A DNA stretch of 64,000 nt, taken from assembly GCF_004209755.1 (NCBI RefSeq), contig NZ_CP035913.1, positions 1,798,001 through 1,862,000 on the forward strand, read 5' to 3'. This document shows, in pieces, positions 18,467 to 27,495 of this stretch. Source of the DNA: Pseudoduganella lutea. GTDB lineage: Bacteria; Pseudomonadota; Gammaproteobacteria; Burkholderiales; Burkholderiaceae_D. A program made the position numbers and the translations under genes. The notes under the pieces were generated by a model. That model was not told where the DNA came from, did not search any database, and saw nothing but the letters and a program-made list of their open reading frames with translations. How positions within the stretch are numbered: position 1 is the first letter of the stretch; each line of letters starts with the position of its first letter.

Positions 18467-19723
18467 CTACAGCAGCCGGAACGCGGCAATGGCCACGGCC
18501 GTCGGCACCAGCGCCGCCAACAGCAGGTGCAGCGCCGACACCGTCTGCAGCGCGAAGTGTTCCTTCAGGATCGACATGCCGGCCGGGTTCGGCGCGTTGG
18601 CGATCACCGTCAGGCCGCCGCCGGCCACCGCGCCCGTCACCAGCGCATACTTGAATTCGTCGCTCAGGCCTTCCACCAGCGAGCCCAGGTAGGTCAGCGC
18701 GGCGTTGTCGGTGATGGCCGTCAACGCCGTTGCACCATAGAACACGGCGTCGCTACTCATGCTCATCAGCACCGGCTGCAGCCACCACTGCTGCTGGCCG
18801 CCCAGCACCACGAGGCCGGCCAGGAAGAATGCCACCAGCAGGCCTTCGCGCAGGATCAGCCGGTCCTGGAAACGCTCGTAGGCATGGGCCACGCCCAGGA
18901 AGAACAGGAACAGCCCCATGAAGACGGGCGGATGGTGCGCGAACAGCACCACGCCGGCCAGGAACGCCAGGTGGACCAGGACGAGGGTAAACGGCACCGT
19001 CGCCGCCCGGTCGCCGGTCGCGGGGCGCAGCGCGGCCAGTTCACGGGCGAACAGCATGGTGACGCCGGCCGCGTTGACGAACACCGCCAGCGCCGCCTTC
19101 CAGCCGATGTGCGACAGCATGAACGGCAGGTCCCAGCCCCACTTCGCCGCCACCATCAGCACGGGCGGCGCCGCATACGGCGTCAGCGTGCCGCCGATCG
19201 ACACGTTGACGAACAGGACACCCAGCGTGGCGTACTTCAGCCGTTCCGAGATGCCGCTGGCGAAGATGCGTTCGGACAGGATCAGCGCCGCCAGTGTCAT
19301 CGCGGCCGGTTCCGTGATGAACGAACCCAGCAGCGGCACCAGCGCCAGCACGATGAAGTACGTGCCGGTGCTGCCGGCGAGCGGCAGCGCGCGCGCCAGC
19401 AGCGCCACGGCGGCCTTCGTCGTCTGCAGGATCGGCCGCGTGGCGGCGATCACCATGATGACGAAGACGAACATGGGTTCGGTGAAGTTGCGGCTGTCCA
19501 GGTAGGCGACCGCGGCGCCGCTGCCGGCCGTGGCACCGATGAACGCCACCAGCACCAGCGCCCAGAACCCGAACACCACCTCCACTTCGCCCAGTAGGTG
19601 CCAGATGCCGGCATGGGCGGGATAGCGGTGCGCCACGCGCTCGAACACCCTGGCGGTGAACGTGTGCAGGATGGCGGCGGCGAACAGGATCGCACCGGTG
19701 ATCTCGATGGGGCTGGGCGTCAT
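18467..19723 (-). CDS. Putative Na+/H+ antiporter family membrane protein
   Basis: A 418-residue polytopic inner membrane protein with about 10-11 hydrophobic segments. Features of the putative Na+/H+ antiporter family are VFGFWALVLVAFIGATAGSG, the GSFITEPAAMTLAALIL loop, the VNVSIGGTLTPYAAPPVLM loop and ALTAITDNAALTYLGSL near the end. The conserved acidic residues within membrane segments fit ion exchange, but the ion has not been shown. No operon partner; diverges from the metalloprotease gene. Start at the ATG at 19723. Confidence 0.8.
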   Translation of the reverse strand: MTPSPIEITGAILFAAAILHTFTARVFERVAHRYPAHAGIWHLLGEVEVVFGFWALVLVAFIGATAGSGAAVAYLDSRNFTEPMFVFVIMVIAATRPILQTTKAAVALLARALPLAGSTGTYFIVLALVPLLGSFITEPAAMTLAALILSERIFASGISERLKYATLGVLFVNVSIGGTLTPYAAPPVLMVAAKWGWDLPFMLSHIGWKAALAVFVNAAGVTMLFARELAALRPATGDRAATVPFTLVLVHLAFLAGVVLFAHHPPVFMGLFLFFLGVAHAYERFQDRLILREGLLVAFFLAGLVVLGGQQQWWLQPVLMSMSSDAVFYGATALTAITDNAALTYLGSLVEGLSDEFKYALVTGAVAGGGLTVIANAPNPAGMSILKEHFALQTVSALHLLLAALVPTAVAIAAFRLL

Positions 19724-19906
19724 GCATTACTCCAGTTGGGGAACCTCATCATTGTAAACCGGCAACCTCAGGCTGATTCGCACGTACGACGTTTGCGGCG
19801 GATCAAACTTGCGGCGCTCGCGCAGGAAGACCATCGATCCTCGGGTGCGGGAGATTCCTGTTGGATTTCCCGTTACACCGCGCGCGTGAAACCTGAGGAG
19901 AGTGAT

Positions 19907-21382
19907 ATGGACCAGAAAGTGATCGTGCCAAGGCTGGAAGCAGTATTGACGACCCGTCCCGACTTACCGGTAGGATTCGTGCCTACCCCGACCGCTTCCT
20001 ACCGGCTGCACCGGAAAGTGGCCAAGCTGACCGAACAGCCCGGCGCTCCGCAGCTGAAGATGGCGCCCGGCGTGCCGCAACGGGTATCCGCGGCATCGGC
20101 CGGCGCACGCGTGCTGATGTGGAAGCAGGATCCCTCCGTGAGCGACATGGGCACCCGCAAGGCCTACCTGCACGGGGTGATCCTGGAGGGTCCGCGCGAT
20201 GCGCGCATCGCTTCGGGCCAGCCGGGCATCGCCCCGGTGAGCCCGAACGCGTTCGGCGACTTCATCGCGCCGCCGGACAGCGAACAGTTCGACGCCGTGC
20301 ACACCTTCACCGTGGTGCGCCAGACGCTGACGATGTACCAGCGCGTGCTGGCGGCGGACGACAGCGGCGCCCTGCTGCCGTGGGCCTGGAACAGCGGCAA
20401 GGACACGGCGCCGCTGCAGGTGTTCCCCCATGGCCTGCCGAACGTGATGAACGCCTACTACAGCCGCAACGAGCGGGCGTTGAAATTCGGCCACTTCATT
20501 CCTAGCGGCGCGGCCGAGCGCATGTTCACGTGCCGCTCGTTCGACATCGTGGCGCATGAAGCGGCCCACGCAGTGCTGGACGGGCTGAAGCCGCAATGGA
20601 TCCTGTCGTCCGCGCCGCCGCAGACGGGCGGCCTGCACGAATCCTTTGGCGACCTGACGGCGATCTTCCTGGCGCTGTCGCAGATGGACCAGGTGGAAGC
20701 GGTGATCGCCCAGACCAAGGCCGACCTGCACGACAAGACCTTCCTGGCCGACATGGCCGAACAGTTCGGCCTGGCGCTGGGCCGCAGCAATGGCCTGCGC
20801 AACGCCGACAACGACCTCACGCTGGCGGAAACGGGCGACCAGGTACACGCGATCTCGCAAGTGTTCACGGGGGCCATGTACGACATCCTTGCCGACATGT
20901 TCGCGTTCGAACGCCAGCCGGGGGTGGAAGACGATGCCGCCGTGCTGTACCGCGTGGGCGGCTACCTGTGCAGCCTGACGCTGCGCGCGATCGTGGCCGC
21001 ACCGGACCGGGCCGCCACGTTCGTGGACGTGGTGAACCACCTGCTGCGCCTGGCCGAAGCCGACGGCAAGCCCGTCGAGTACCGCAACTTCATCCGCAAC
21101 CGCTTCGCGCTGCGCGGCGTGGTCGATGTCGATATCGCCACGCTTTCCGACGACGTGGCGCCCCATGCGAAACTGGCACCGGTGCGCGACGACCGGCCGC
21201 AAGGGGTGCAGGATCGCCGCGCCTGCTGTGGCACGATGAACAATGCGCAATACTTCGACCTGGAAGACGTGCTCGAAGCGGAGCGGCAGGCGCTGGCGCG
21301 GTGGTGCCAGGGCCATGCGGCGCGGCACCAGCACCGCGGCCCGGCGGCAACGGATGGCGACGACGTGGCGGTCAACAATTGA
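19907..21382 (+). CDS. M4-like (gluzincin) zinc metalloprotease
   Basis: A 491-residue predicted zinc endopeptidase. HEAAH at 217-221 gives two zinc ligands and the general base E218. The downstream GGLHESFGDL supplies the third ligand E245, 24 residues after H221, as in M4 peptidases. No signal peptide is visible, so it may stay in the cytoplasm or leave by a non-Sec route, as described for protealysin-type enzymes; this is inference. The start is set by GAGGAG before the ATG at 19907. The next gene encodes an emfourin-like inhibitor, and together they form a candidate protease-inhibitor operon. The C-terminal 60 residues are charged and not recognised. Confidence 0.85.
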   Translation: MDQKVIVPRLEAVLTTRPDLPVGFVPTPTASYRLHRKVAKLTEQPGAPQLKMAPGVPQRVSAASAGARVLMWKQDPSVSDMGTRKAYLHGVILEGPRDARIASGQPGIAPVSPNAFGDFIAPPDSEQFDAVHTFTVVRQTLTMYQRVLAADDSGALLPWAWNSGKDTAPLQVFPHGLPNVMNAYYSRNERALKFGHFIPSGAAERMFTCRSFDIVAHEAAHAVLDGLKPQWILSSAPPQTGGLHESFGDLTAIFLALSQMDQVEAVIAQTKADLHDKTFLADMAEQFGLALGRSNGLRNADNDLTLAETGDQVHAISQVFTGAMYDILADMFAFERQPGVEDDAAVLYRVGGYLCSLTLRAIVAAPDRAATFVDVVNHLLRLAEADGKPVEYRNFIRNRFALRGVVDVDIATLSDDVAPHAKLAPVRDDRPQGVQDRRACCGTMNNAQYFDLEDVLEAERQALARWCQGHAARHQHRGPAATDGDDVAVNN

Positions 21383-21441
21383 CGCGGCAGGACGGGATGG
21401 CGCAACGGGCGTGCCGTCGGCCGCCATGACAGGGAGGCAGC

Positions 21442-21729
21442 ATGAAGATCACGGCAACGGGCGGCGGCGGCTTCGCCGGCATCACGCAGCGACATGAAGT
21501 GGACACGGCGACCAGCCCGGCCGGCCCGGACCTGAAAATGGCGCTGGAGGCCAGCGGGTTCTTCGCGGCGCCCCGCGCCGCCGGCGAGGAACCGGTCGGC
21601 GCCGACATCCCCCGCTGGACCATCACGGTCGATGCCGATGGCGAGCGCCACAGCGTGAGTTTCGCCGAGGATGGCAGCGCGGCCACCGCGCATTGGCGGA
21701 CTTTGCTGGACCGTATCCTCGCGGCCTGA
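21442..21729 (+). CDS. Emfourin-like protease inhibitor
   Basis: A 95-residue protein with [20 protein letters not shown] at the start, and [19 protein letters not shown] and [11 protein letters not shown] at the end. This is the pattern of emfourin, the small protein that inhibits protealysin-like M4 peptidases and is encoded directly after them. The ribosome site GGGAGGC lies before the ATG, 59 bp after the protease stop. Its assignment rests on size, sequence pattern and position; inhibition has not been shown here. Confidence 0.78.
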   Translation: MKITATGGGGFAGITQRHEVDTATSPAGPDLKMALEASGFFAAPRAAGEEPVGADIPRWTITVDADGERHSVSFAEDGSAATAHWRTLLDRILAA

Positions 21730-21822
21730 ACGCCTTTCGCGGGCAGCATCCGGGCGGCTGGCGCCGCGCACCGGCAACGGCGCGCGGCGCATTTGCTTAT
21801 ATGTATTGTGTCTAAGCCTGAA

Positions 21823-21851
21823 TTGTGAGAAAGGGAGAATTGCCCTAAAAT
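21823..21851 (+). promoter_or_regulatory. Sigma-70 promoter of fdxA
   Basis: TTGTGA (21823-21828), 17-bp spacer, TAAAAT (21846-21851), about 65 bp before the fdxA ATG. Both hexamers are close to consensus, and the region is AT-rich compared with its surroundings. Confidence 0.55.
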
Positions 21852-21916
21852 ACAGTGCTTTGCTGAAGTTGGGATTGTGTTATCGACCGCTTCGCACCAA
21901 CATTGATAGGACTGCT

Positions 21917-22240
21917 ATGACCCACGTTGTCACCGAATCTTGCATCGCCTGCCGGTATACGGACTGCGTCGATGTTTGCCCGGTAGATTGTTTCCGCGAA
22001 GGCCCGAATTTCCTGGCAATTGACCCTGATGAATGCATCGACTGCGCCGTGTGCGTGGCCGAATGCCCGGTCAACGCGATTTTCGCGGAAGAAGATGTGC
22101 CGTCCGACCAGCAGGATTACATCAAGCTCAACGCGGACCTGTCCCGCAACTGGCCTTCGATCACGAAGACCAAGGCAGCCCTGCCGGAAGCCGAGCAGTT
22201 CAAGGACGTCAAGGAAAAGCTCCACCTGCTGGCCCGCTAA
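21917..22240 (+). CDS. fdxA: 7Fe-8S-type ferredoxin FdxA
   Basis: A 107-residue seven-iron ferredoxin of the Azotobacter FdI class. It has one [3Fe-4S]-type cluster site ([17 protein letters not shown]) and one [4Fe-4S] site ([16 protein letters not shown]), then the usual C-terminal extension ending KEKLHLLAR. It is a low-potential cytoplasmic electron carrier. The ATG at 21917 begins the conserved MTHVVTESC. The next gene, 97 bp downstream, encodes a ferredoxin-NADP+ reductase, so the pair probably works as one redox unit. Confidence 0.95.
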   Translation: MTHVVTESCIACRYTDCVDVCPVDCFREGPNFLAIDPDECIDCAVCVAECPVNAIFAEEDVPSDQQDYIKLNADLSRNWPSITKTKAALPEAEQFKDVKEKLHLLAR

Positions 22241-22337
22241 CGGCAGTTTCCCGGCAGCCGCGCCGCATGCGCGCCGCTCGCGCTTGCTCTACTTTGTGCG
22301 CGCCTGCCGCATTTGAATACACAGGATAGAAATCGTC

Positions 22338-23405
22338 ATGAATATCGTCAGCACCACTCCAGGTGGCTTCCATGAAACGGATGCCGTCATCATCGGCGCC
22401 GGCCCGGTCGGCCTGTTCCAGGTCTTCGAACTCGGCCTGCTGGAAATCAAGGCCCACGTGATCGATTCGCTGGCAGCCGTTGGCGGCCAGTGCGTGGAAC
22501 TGTATCCGGACAAGCCGATCTACGATATTCCCGCGATCCCTTCCTGCACCGGCCAGGAATTGACGGACGGCCTGCTCAAGCAGATCGAACCGTTCGGCCC
22601 CACGTTCCACCTGGGCCAGGAAGTGACCGTCGTGCAAAAGCGCGAAGATGGCCGTTTCGATGTCGAAACCAGCCTGGGCACGAAGTTCATCACGAAAACC
22701 ATCTTCATCGCCGCCGGCGTGGGTTCGTTCCAGCCGCGCACGATGAAGACCGAGGGCCTCGATGCGTTCGAAGGTTCGCAGGTGTTCTACCGCGTGAAGG
22801 ATCCGGCGCAGTTCGAAGGCAAGAACATCGTTGTCTGCGGCGGCGGCGACTCGGCGCTGGACTGGGCGCTGAATTTCGTCGGCAAGGCCGAGTCCGTGGT
22901 ACTGCTGCACCGCCGTGAAGATTTCCGCGCGGCGCCCGCTTCCGTGGCAAAGATGAAACAGCTGTGCGAAGACTATGAAATGCAGCTGATCATCGGCCAG
23001 GTGTCCGGTATCGAGCAAAAGGATGGCAAGCTGTCCGAATTGCGCGTGACCGGCGCCGATGGCGTGACCCGCCGCGTGCCGCTGGACATGCTGCTGGTGT
23101 TCTACGGCCTGTCGCCAAAGCTGGGCCCGATCGCCGAGTGGGGCCTGGATATCGAACGCAAGCAGCTGAAAGTGGTGTCCACCGAGAAGTTCGAAACCAA
23201 TGTGCCGGGCATCTTCGCCGTGGGCGACATCAATACGTACCCGGGCAAGAAGAAGCTGATCCTGTCGGGCTTCCACGAAGCTGCGCTGGCCGCTTTTGGC
23301 GCTGCGCCTTATATCTTCCCGGACAAGAAGATTCACATGCAATACACGACGACGTCGCCTAAACTGCACAAGGTGCTGGGCGTGGAGTCGCCGGTCTTCG
23401 ACTAA
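22338..23405 (+). CDS. Ferredoxin-NADP+ reductase, thioredoxin-reductase-like type
   Basis: A 355-residue FAD/NAD(P) enzyme that would exchange electrons between ferredoxin and NADPH. The first dinucleotide motif [12 protein letters not shown] (FAD) is near the N-terminus, the second [12 protein letters not shown] (NADPH) near residue 155-170, and [14 protein letters not shown] precedes the C-terminal helix. This is the Bacillus YumC-like class (FNR type 2), which lacks the CxxC of thioredoxin reductase. Immediately follows fdxA and ends in a strong terminator. Confidence 0.93.
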   Translation: MNIVSTTPGGFHETDAVIIGAGPVGLFQVFELGLLEIKAHVIDSLAAVGGQCVELYPDKPIYDIPAIPSCTGQELTDGLLKQIEPFGPTFHLGQEVTVVQKREDGRFDVETSLGTKFITKTIFIAAGVGSFQPRTMKTEGLDAFEGSQVFYRVKDPAQFEGKNIVVCGGGDSALDWALNFVGKAESVVLLHRREDFRAAPASVAKMKQLCEDYEMQLIIGQVSGIEQKDGKLSELRVTGADGVTRRVPLDMLLVFYGLSPKLGPIAEWGLDIERKQLKVVSTEKFETNVPGIFAVGDINTYPGKKKLILSGFHEAALAAFGAAPYIFPDKKIHMQYTTTSPKLHKVLGVESPVFD

Positions 23406-23450
23406 GCATGTCACGGTTGAAGTCTTAGTGACCTCAGACCTGTCCTACAG

Positions 23451-23477
23451 AAAAGCAGCGGAAACGCTGCTTTTTTT
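23451..23477 (+). terminator. Rho-independent terminator of the fdxA-reductase unit
   Basis: AAAAGCAGCG (23451-23460) pairs with CGCTGCTTTT (23465-23474) around a GAAA tetraloop, then further T residues. A textbook intrinsic terminator. Confidence 0.93.
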
Positions 23478-23590
23478 GTTTCACAGGCACTATTATCGTA
23501 GGGACCATGGGGGTTGAGATTTCATTTTGTGGCTGTTTTTCCTCTTTCTAGCAGCAATCTGAAAATGCTTTACGTCAAGAATAAACGGCC

Positions 23591-23596
23591 TATAAT
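23591..23596 (+). promoter_or_regulatory. -10 element of the phaZ promoter
   Basis: TATAAT, with CTTTAC (23568-23573) as a weak -35 at 17-bp spacing, about 60 bp before the phaZ ATG. The hexamer is perfect; the -35 is doubtful. Confidence 0.45.
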
Positions 23597-23655
23597 GGGC
23601 TTATGATTTCCGCGCTGCACATTATTAAGGCAGCGCATACGACCCGGGAACACCT

Positions 23656-24879
23656 ATGCTTTACCAACTTCATGAGATGCAACGAACCTTCCTGAACCCG
23701 CTGATGCAGTGGGCGGAAGCGTCATCAAAACTGTTCAGCAACCCGGTGTCGCCACTGGCACACACGCCGTTTTCGCAACGGATTGCCGCCGGCTATGAAT
23801 TGCTTTACCGCCTGGGCAAGGATTACGAAAAGCCGTCGTTCGGTATCGATACCGCTACCGTGGACGGCAAGCCGGTCTCCATCATCGAACACGCTGCGGT
23901 CACCAAGCCGTTTTGCCGGCTGATGCATTTCCGCAAGGACGTGCGGGAGCCGCTGGTGCAGCCGACCGTGCTGCTGGTGGCGCCGCTGTCCGGCCACCAC
24001 GCCACGCTGCTGCGCGATACGGTGCGCGGACTGTTGCCGGAACACGACGTCTACATCACCGACTGGACCGACGCCCGCATGGTGCCGCTGAGCGACGGCG
24101 CCTTCCATCTCGACGATTACATTTATTACGTGCAGGATTTCATCCGCTACCTGGGCCCTGACGTGCACGTGATTTCCGTCTGCCAGCCCACCGTGCCGGT
24201 ACTGGCCGCGATCTCGCTAATGGCATCGAACAACGATCCGAAGCTGCCGAAAACGATGACGATGATGGGCGGCCCGATCGACACGCGCAAATCGCCGACC
24301 GCCGTGAACAACCTGGCAATCGAGAAGCCGTTCTCCTGGTTCGAGAACACCGTGATCTACCCGGTGCCGCCGAACTACCCGGGCTTCGGCCGCAAGGTCT
24401 ATCCCGGCTTCCTGCAGCATGCCGGCTTCATCGCGATGAACCCCGGCCGCCACGCGCAGTCGCACCGCGAGTTCTACATGCACCTGGTGCGCGGCGACGA
24501 CGAGACGGCGGAAAGCCACCGCAAGTTCTACGACGAATACAACGCCGTGCTGGACATGCCGGCCGAGTACTACCTGGACACGATCAAGACCGTGTTCCAG
24601 GAACACCGCCTGCCGAAAGGCACGTGGGAAGTGGGCGGCCAGCTGGTGCGCCCGCAGGACATCACGAACGTGGCGCTGCTCACCGTCGAAGGCGAACTGG
24701 ACGATATCTCCGGCGCCGGCCAGACCCAGGCGGCCCACGAACTGTGCAGCGGCATTCCGGCAGACATGCAGGAAGATTACGTGGTGCCGCAGGCCGGCCA
24801 CTACGGCATCTTCTCCGGCCGCCGCTGGCGCGAACTGGTGTGCCCGAAAATCACCTCGTTCATCCGGCAGCACGCCTGA
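23656..24879 (+). CDS. phaZ: Intracellular polyhydroxyalkanoate depolymerase PhaZ
   Basis: A 407-residue alpha/beta-hydrolase that degrades intracellular PHA granules. It matches the short-chain-length intracellular depolymerases (Cupriavidus PhaZ1 type), which use a cysteine nucleophile in place of the lipase-box serine: here VISVCQPTV, C176. The catalytic histidine is likely that of the C-terminal QAGHYGIF. No signal peptide. N-terminal MLYQLHEMQRTFLNPLM is typical of the family. It is flanked by its own promoter-like hexamer and by a terminator, so it is monocistronic. Confidence 0.95.
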   Translation: MLYQLHEMQRTFLNPLMQWAEASSKLFSNPVSPLAHTPFSQRIAAGYELLYRLGKDYEKPSFGIDTATVDGKPVSIIEHAAVTKPFCRLMHFRKDVREPLVQPTVLLVAPLSGHHATLLRDTVRGLLPEHDVYITDWTDARMVPLSDGAFHLDDYIYYVQDFIRYLGPDVHVISVCQPTVPVLAAISLMASNNDPKLPKTMTMMGGPIDTRKSPTAVNNLAIEKPFSWFENTVIYPVPPNYPGFGRKVYPGFLQHAGFIAMNPGRHAQSHREFYMHLVRGDDETAESHRKFYDEYNAVLDMPAEYYLDTIKTVFQEHRLPKGTWEVGGQLVRPQDITNVALLTVEGELDDISGAGQTQAAHELCSGIPADMQEDYVVPQAGHYGIFSGRRWRELVCPKITSFIRQHA

Positions 24880-24900
24880 ACAACCGTCTCCTCGAAGATT

Positions 24901-24926
24901 AGCCGCCCACCCGGGCGGCTTTTTTT
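24901..24926 (+). terminator. Rho-independent terminator of phaZ
   Basis: AGCCGCCC (24901-24908), loop ACCC, GGGCGGCT (24913-24920), then six T residues. Confidence 0.93.
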
Positions 24927-24947
24927 GGCTTGCAGCCTGGAACCACT

Positions 24948-24991
24948 GGTGTCTGACACTATTTTCGCTAGCGAAAATAGTGTCAGACACC
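24948..24991. repeat. 44-bp perfect palindrome, GTGTCTGACAC family
   Basis: The two 22-bp halves are exact reverse complements, GGTGTCTGACACTATTTTCG and so on, centred on GCT|AGC. It belongs to the same repeat family as 5582 and 27496 but has no 9-nt loop. It lies between convergent phaZ and a binding-protein gene. Confidence 0.9.
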
Positions 24992-25020
24992 GGTTTTGCT
25001 TTGTGTGCATCCAATATCCA

Positions 25021-25848
25021 TCATTCCCCCGCCACGCCCACTTCGCCGATCCTGCGCCAGTAATCCTTTTCCACCTGGCCGAAATCCACCTTCTTCGCCG
25101 CATCGTTGAACGCCCGCTGCTGCACGAGCCCCACCTGCGTGCGCTTGAAGCACACGTGCACGGGGCGCTCCCCGAACAGTTGTTCATTGACGGCGATATT
25201 GCTGCGCTCCACTTGCGCGAACCGCGTGGCGAGCAGGTGGCGCAGCACGCGCCGCTCGATCAGGATGGCGGGATAGCGCCGGGCCAGCAGCTTGCGCAGG
25301 TTGGTCTCGTCGTTGACGCCCGCTTCCACCTCGATGCGGCCCTCGCGGACGAGGGCATCGAATTGCTCGCCATTGGCGAAACCGCTCACGGTGCCGACGC
25401 GCACGCCGCGCAAGTCGGCCAGCTGGCCGGCGCGTACGGGCTTGTCCTTCAGGTAGGCCAGCACGGTCAGCGTGTTGCCGATGGGAGCCGAGAAATGACA
25501 CAGCCGCTCGCGCTCGGGCGTGCGCCACACGGCCAGAAAGCCGGCATAGCGGGGATCCTTCAAACCCAGCTCCATGGCGCGTTTCCAGGGGAAGTAATCG
25601 ATCCGGGCCGTATAGCCGAGGCGGTCGAGCACATTGCGCAGGATCGCGCCGGACAGGCCATCGTCGGGCAGCGCGTCGCTCACGAATGGTGGCCATTCTT
25701 CGGCGGCAAAGCGGATCGTTTGCGGTGTCTGCGCGGCGGCCGGGCCAATGGCGAGCACAGAGCCGATGGCGAGCACAGAGCCAATGGAGAGCCTTGAAGC
25801 GATGGCCAGGGCGCACAACGCCGTGACGAGCGGGCGGCGCGCGCTCAT
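25021..25848 (-). CDS. Periplasmic solute-binding protein (SBP_bac_3 family)
   Basis: A 275-residue protein with a long signal peptide (1-40, ending AAAQ) and a SBP_bac_3 domain (FAAEEWPPFVS, GAILRNVLDRLGY, FPWKRAMELGLKD, RVGTVSGFANG). These domains bind amino acids or small polar compounds, but no permease gene is adjacent; orphan members of this group also serve in sensing. The signal peptide contains a near-exact 18-bp tandem repeat (25745-25789) that repeats the residues SVLAIG. Divergent from rsxB. Ligand unknown. Confidence 0.85.
   Translation of the reverse strand: MSARRPLVTALCALAIASRLSIGSVLAIGSVLAIGPAAAQTPQTIRFAAEEWPPFVSDALPDDGLSGAILRNVLDRLGYTARIDYFPWKRAMELGLKDPRYAGFLAVWRTPERERLCHFSAPIGNTLTVLAYLKDKPVRAGQLADLRGVRVGTVSGFANGEQFDALVREGRIEVEAGVNDETNLRKLLARRYPAILIERRVLRHLLATRFAQVERSNIAVNEQLFGERPVHVCFKRTQVGLVQQRAFNDAAKKVDFGQVEKDYWRRIGEVGVAGE
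25745..25789. repeat. 18-bp tandem repeat inside a signal peptide
   Basis: CC(A/G)ATGGCGAGCACAGAG occurs at 25745-25762 and 25763-25780, with a partial third copy. It is in frame and lengthens the hydrophobic core of the signal peptide by six residues per copy. Confidence 0.8.
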
Positions 25849-25975
25849 GTCGCGATATTCTCCATCATGATCGGCGTTGCTTCAGACATGCATGCATGCT
25901 CCCACAAGGCGGCGGCAAAGCCAAGCGAAGCCTGCCGGGACGGCTGCCTGCACGCGCCGCCGCGAATGAAGGATA

Positions 25976-26734
25976 ATGCGGGTTGCCGTCGTTTGCCGCA
26001 TCCTCATCCGCATTCTTACCAGCATCGTGACCCAACAAAAGACCCTCGCCGACCGCATCGAAGACGCCCTGCCGCAGACGCAGTGCACGAAGTGCGGCTA
26101 TGCCGGCTGCCGGCCCTACGCCGAGGCCATCGCGGCAGGCGAAGCGCGCATCAACCAGTGCCCGCCCGGTGGCCATGAAGGCATCGTGCGCCTGTCCGCG
26201 GTGACCGGCCATCCCGTCATCCCGCTCAATCCAGAGAATGGCCTGGAACGGCCGCGCGCCGTCGCATTCATCGACGAGGCGCTGTGCATCGGCTGCACGC
26301 TGTGCATCCAGGCCTGCCCGGTCGACGCGATCATGGGCGCGGCCAAGCAGATGCACACCATCGTTCCCGAGCTGTGCACGGGCTGCGACCTGTGCGTGAA
26401 GCCATGCCCGGTGGACTGCATCGTGATGTATCCGGTGACGGAATCCACGGGCTGGCACGCCTGGTCGCAGCCCGACGCCGATGCCGCGCGCGACCGCCAC
26501 GATTTCCGCATTGCGCGCCTGAAGCGCGAGCGCGACGAAAACGATGCACGGCTGGCCGCGAAGGCGCAGGCCAAGATGGAGGCCGTCAACAACCTGGCGC
26601 CCGAGAACGATGCCGAGCTGGCCGAGAAGGAACGCAAGCGGGCGATCATCGCCGCCGCGATGGAACGCGCGCGCCTGAAGGCCGAAGCCGCAAAGGCCGC
26701 GGCCGCTGCCCAGGAAAACAAACCCGAACAATGA
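25976..26734 (+). CDS. rsxB: Electron transport complex subunit RsxB/RnfB-like
   Basis: A 252-residue iron-sulfur protein of the RnfB/RsxB family. It has the Fe-S domain [16 protein letters not shown]...C (about 37-60), then two [4Fe-4S] ferredoxin motifs ([16 protein letters not shown] and [16 protein letters not shown]), and a charged Ala/Lys-rich C-terminal helix. The membrane anchor and the rest of the Rnf complex (RsxA, C, D, G, E) are not nearby. This is usual in betaproteobacteria, where a lone rsxB precedes nth. The start is uncertain: ATG 25976 has a close AAGGA; a GTG at 26027 begins the conserved part. Its stop overlaps nth by 4 bp. Confidence 0.9.
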   Translation: MRVAVVCRILIRILTSIVTQQKTLADRIEDALPQTQCTKCGYAGCRPYAEAIAAGEARINQCPPGGHEGIVRLSAVTGHPVIPLNPENGLERPRAVAFIDEALCIGCTLCIQACPVDAIMGAAKQMHTIVPELCTGCDLCVKPCPVDCIVMYPVTESTGWHAWSQPDADAARDRHDFRIARLKRERDENDARLAAKAQAKMEAVNNLAPENDAELAEKERKRAIIAAAMERARLKAEAAKAAAAAQENKPEQ

Positions 26735-27378
26735 ATGCAGCCAAACGCCACGAAATCTTTCGCCGCCTGCGCGAAGCCAACCCGCACCCCACCACCGAGC
26801 TCGAATACACGACGCCGTTCGAATTGCTGATCGCCGTGCTGCTGTCGGCCCAGGCGACGGACGTGGGGGTCAACAAGGCCACCCGCAAGCTGTACCCGGT
26901 GGCGAACACGCCGCAGGCGATCCTCGATCTCGGCCTGGACGGGCTGGTCCCGTACATCCAGACCATCGGCCTGTTCAACACGAAGGCCAAGAACGTGATG
27001 GCCACCTGCAAGATCCTCGTCGAGCAGCATGGTGGCGAGGTACCGCGCGACCGCGAGGCGCTCGAAGCGCTGCCCGGCGTGGGCCGCAAGACCGCCAACG
27101 TGGTGCTCAATACCGCGTTCGGCGAACCGACGATCGCCGTGGACACGCACATCTTCCGTGTATCGAATCGCACGAATCTCGCGCCGGGCAAGACGGTCGA
27201 CATCGTCGAACAGAAGCTGCTGAAGTTCGTGCCGAAGGAGTTCCTGCAGGATGCCCACCACTGGCTGATCCTGCACGGCCGCTACACGTGCATCGCCCGC
27301 AAGCCGCAGTGCTGGAACTGCATGATCGTGGATTTGTGCGAGTACAAGGACAAGACGCCGGCGCCGGCGGTGGTTTGA
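26731..27378 (+). CDS. nth: Endonuclease III
   Basis: A 215-residue DNA glycosylase/AP lyase for oxidised pyrimidines. The helix-hairpin-helix with the catalytic lysine ([12 protein letters not shown]), the catalytic aspartate in [12 protein letters not shown], and the C-terminal [4Fe-4S] loop C-x6-C-x2-C-x5-C ([17 protein letters not shown]) are all present. Length is normal. Starts within the rsxB stop (ATGA), so it is translationally coupled to rsxB. Confidence 0.97.
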   Translation: MNAAKRHEIFRRLREANPHPTTELEYTTPFELLIAVLLSAQATDVGVNKATRKLYPVANTPQAILDLGLDGLVPYIQTIGLFNTKAKNVMATCKILVEQHGGEVPRDREALEALPGVGRKTANVVLNTAFGEPTIAVDTHIFRVSNRTNLAPGKTVDIVEQKLLKFVPKEFLQDAHHWLILHGRYTCIARKPQCWNCMIVDLCEYKDKTPAPAVV

Positions 27379-27390
27379 CATGAACCCGGA

Positions 27391-27440
27391 GGCAGAAGCC
27401 GGGGTCAGACCCGGCGGGTCTGACCCCAGCCTCTGCCGTT
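27391..27440. repeat. Palindromic repeat, GGGTCAGACCC family
   Basis: GGGGTCAGACCC (27401-27412) and GGGTCTGACCCC (27416-27427) pair perfectly around GGC. The stem extends into GGCAGA.. and ..TCTGCC with small mismatches (27391-27440). It is immediately downstream of nth, next to the GTGTCNGACAC repeats. Confidence 0.8.
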
Positions 27441-27495
27441 GGGTTGAATACTGCCAGCGAATCCTCGACTAGGGTGTCGGACCCGCGTCGTGCCT

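Noticed and set aside
19598..19906. N-terminal extension of the metalloprotease frame to 19598
   Set aside because: A good ribosome site precedes the ATG at 19907, and the upstream codons overlap the divergent antiporter gene without protein-like pattern.
25021..25848. Part of an amino-acid ABC transporter operon
   Set aside because: No permease or ATPase gene lies on either side, so only a solitary binding protein can be supported.
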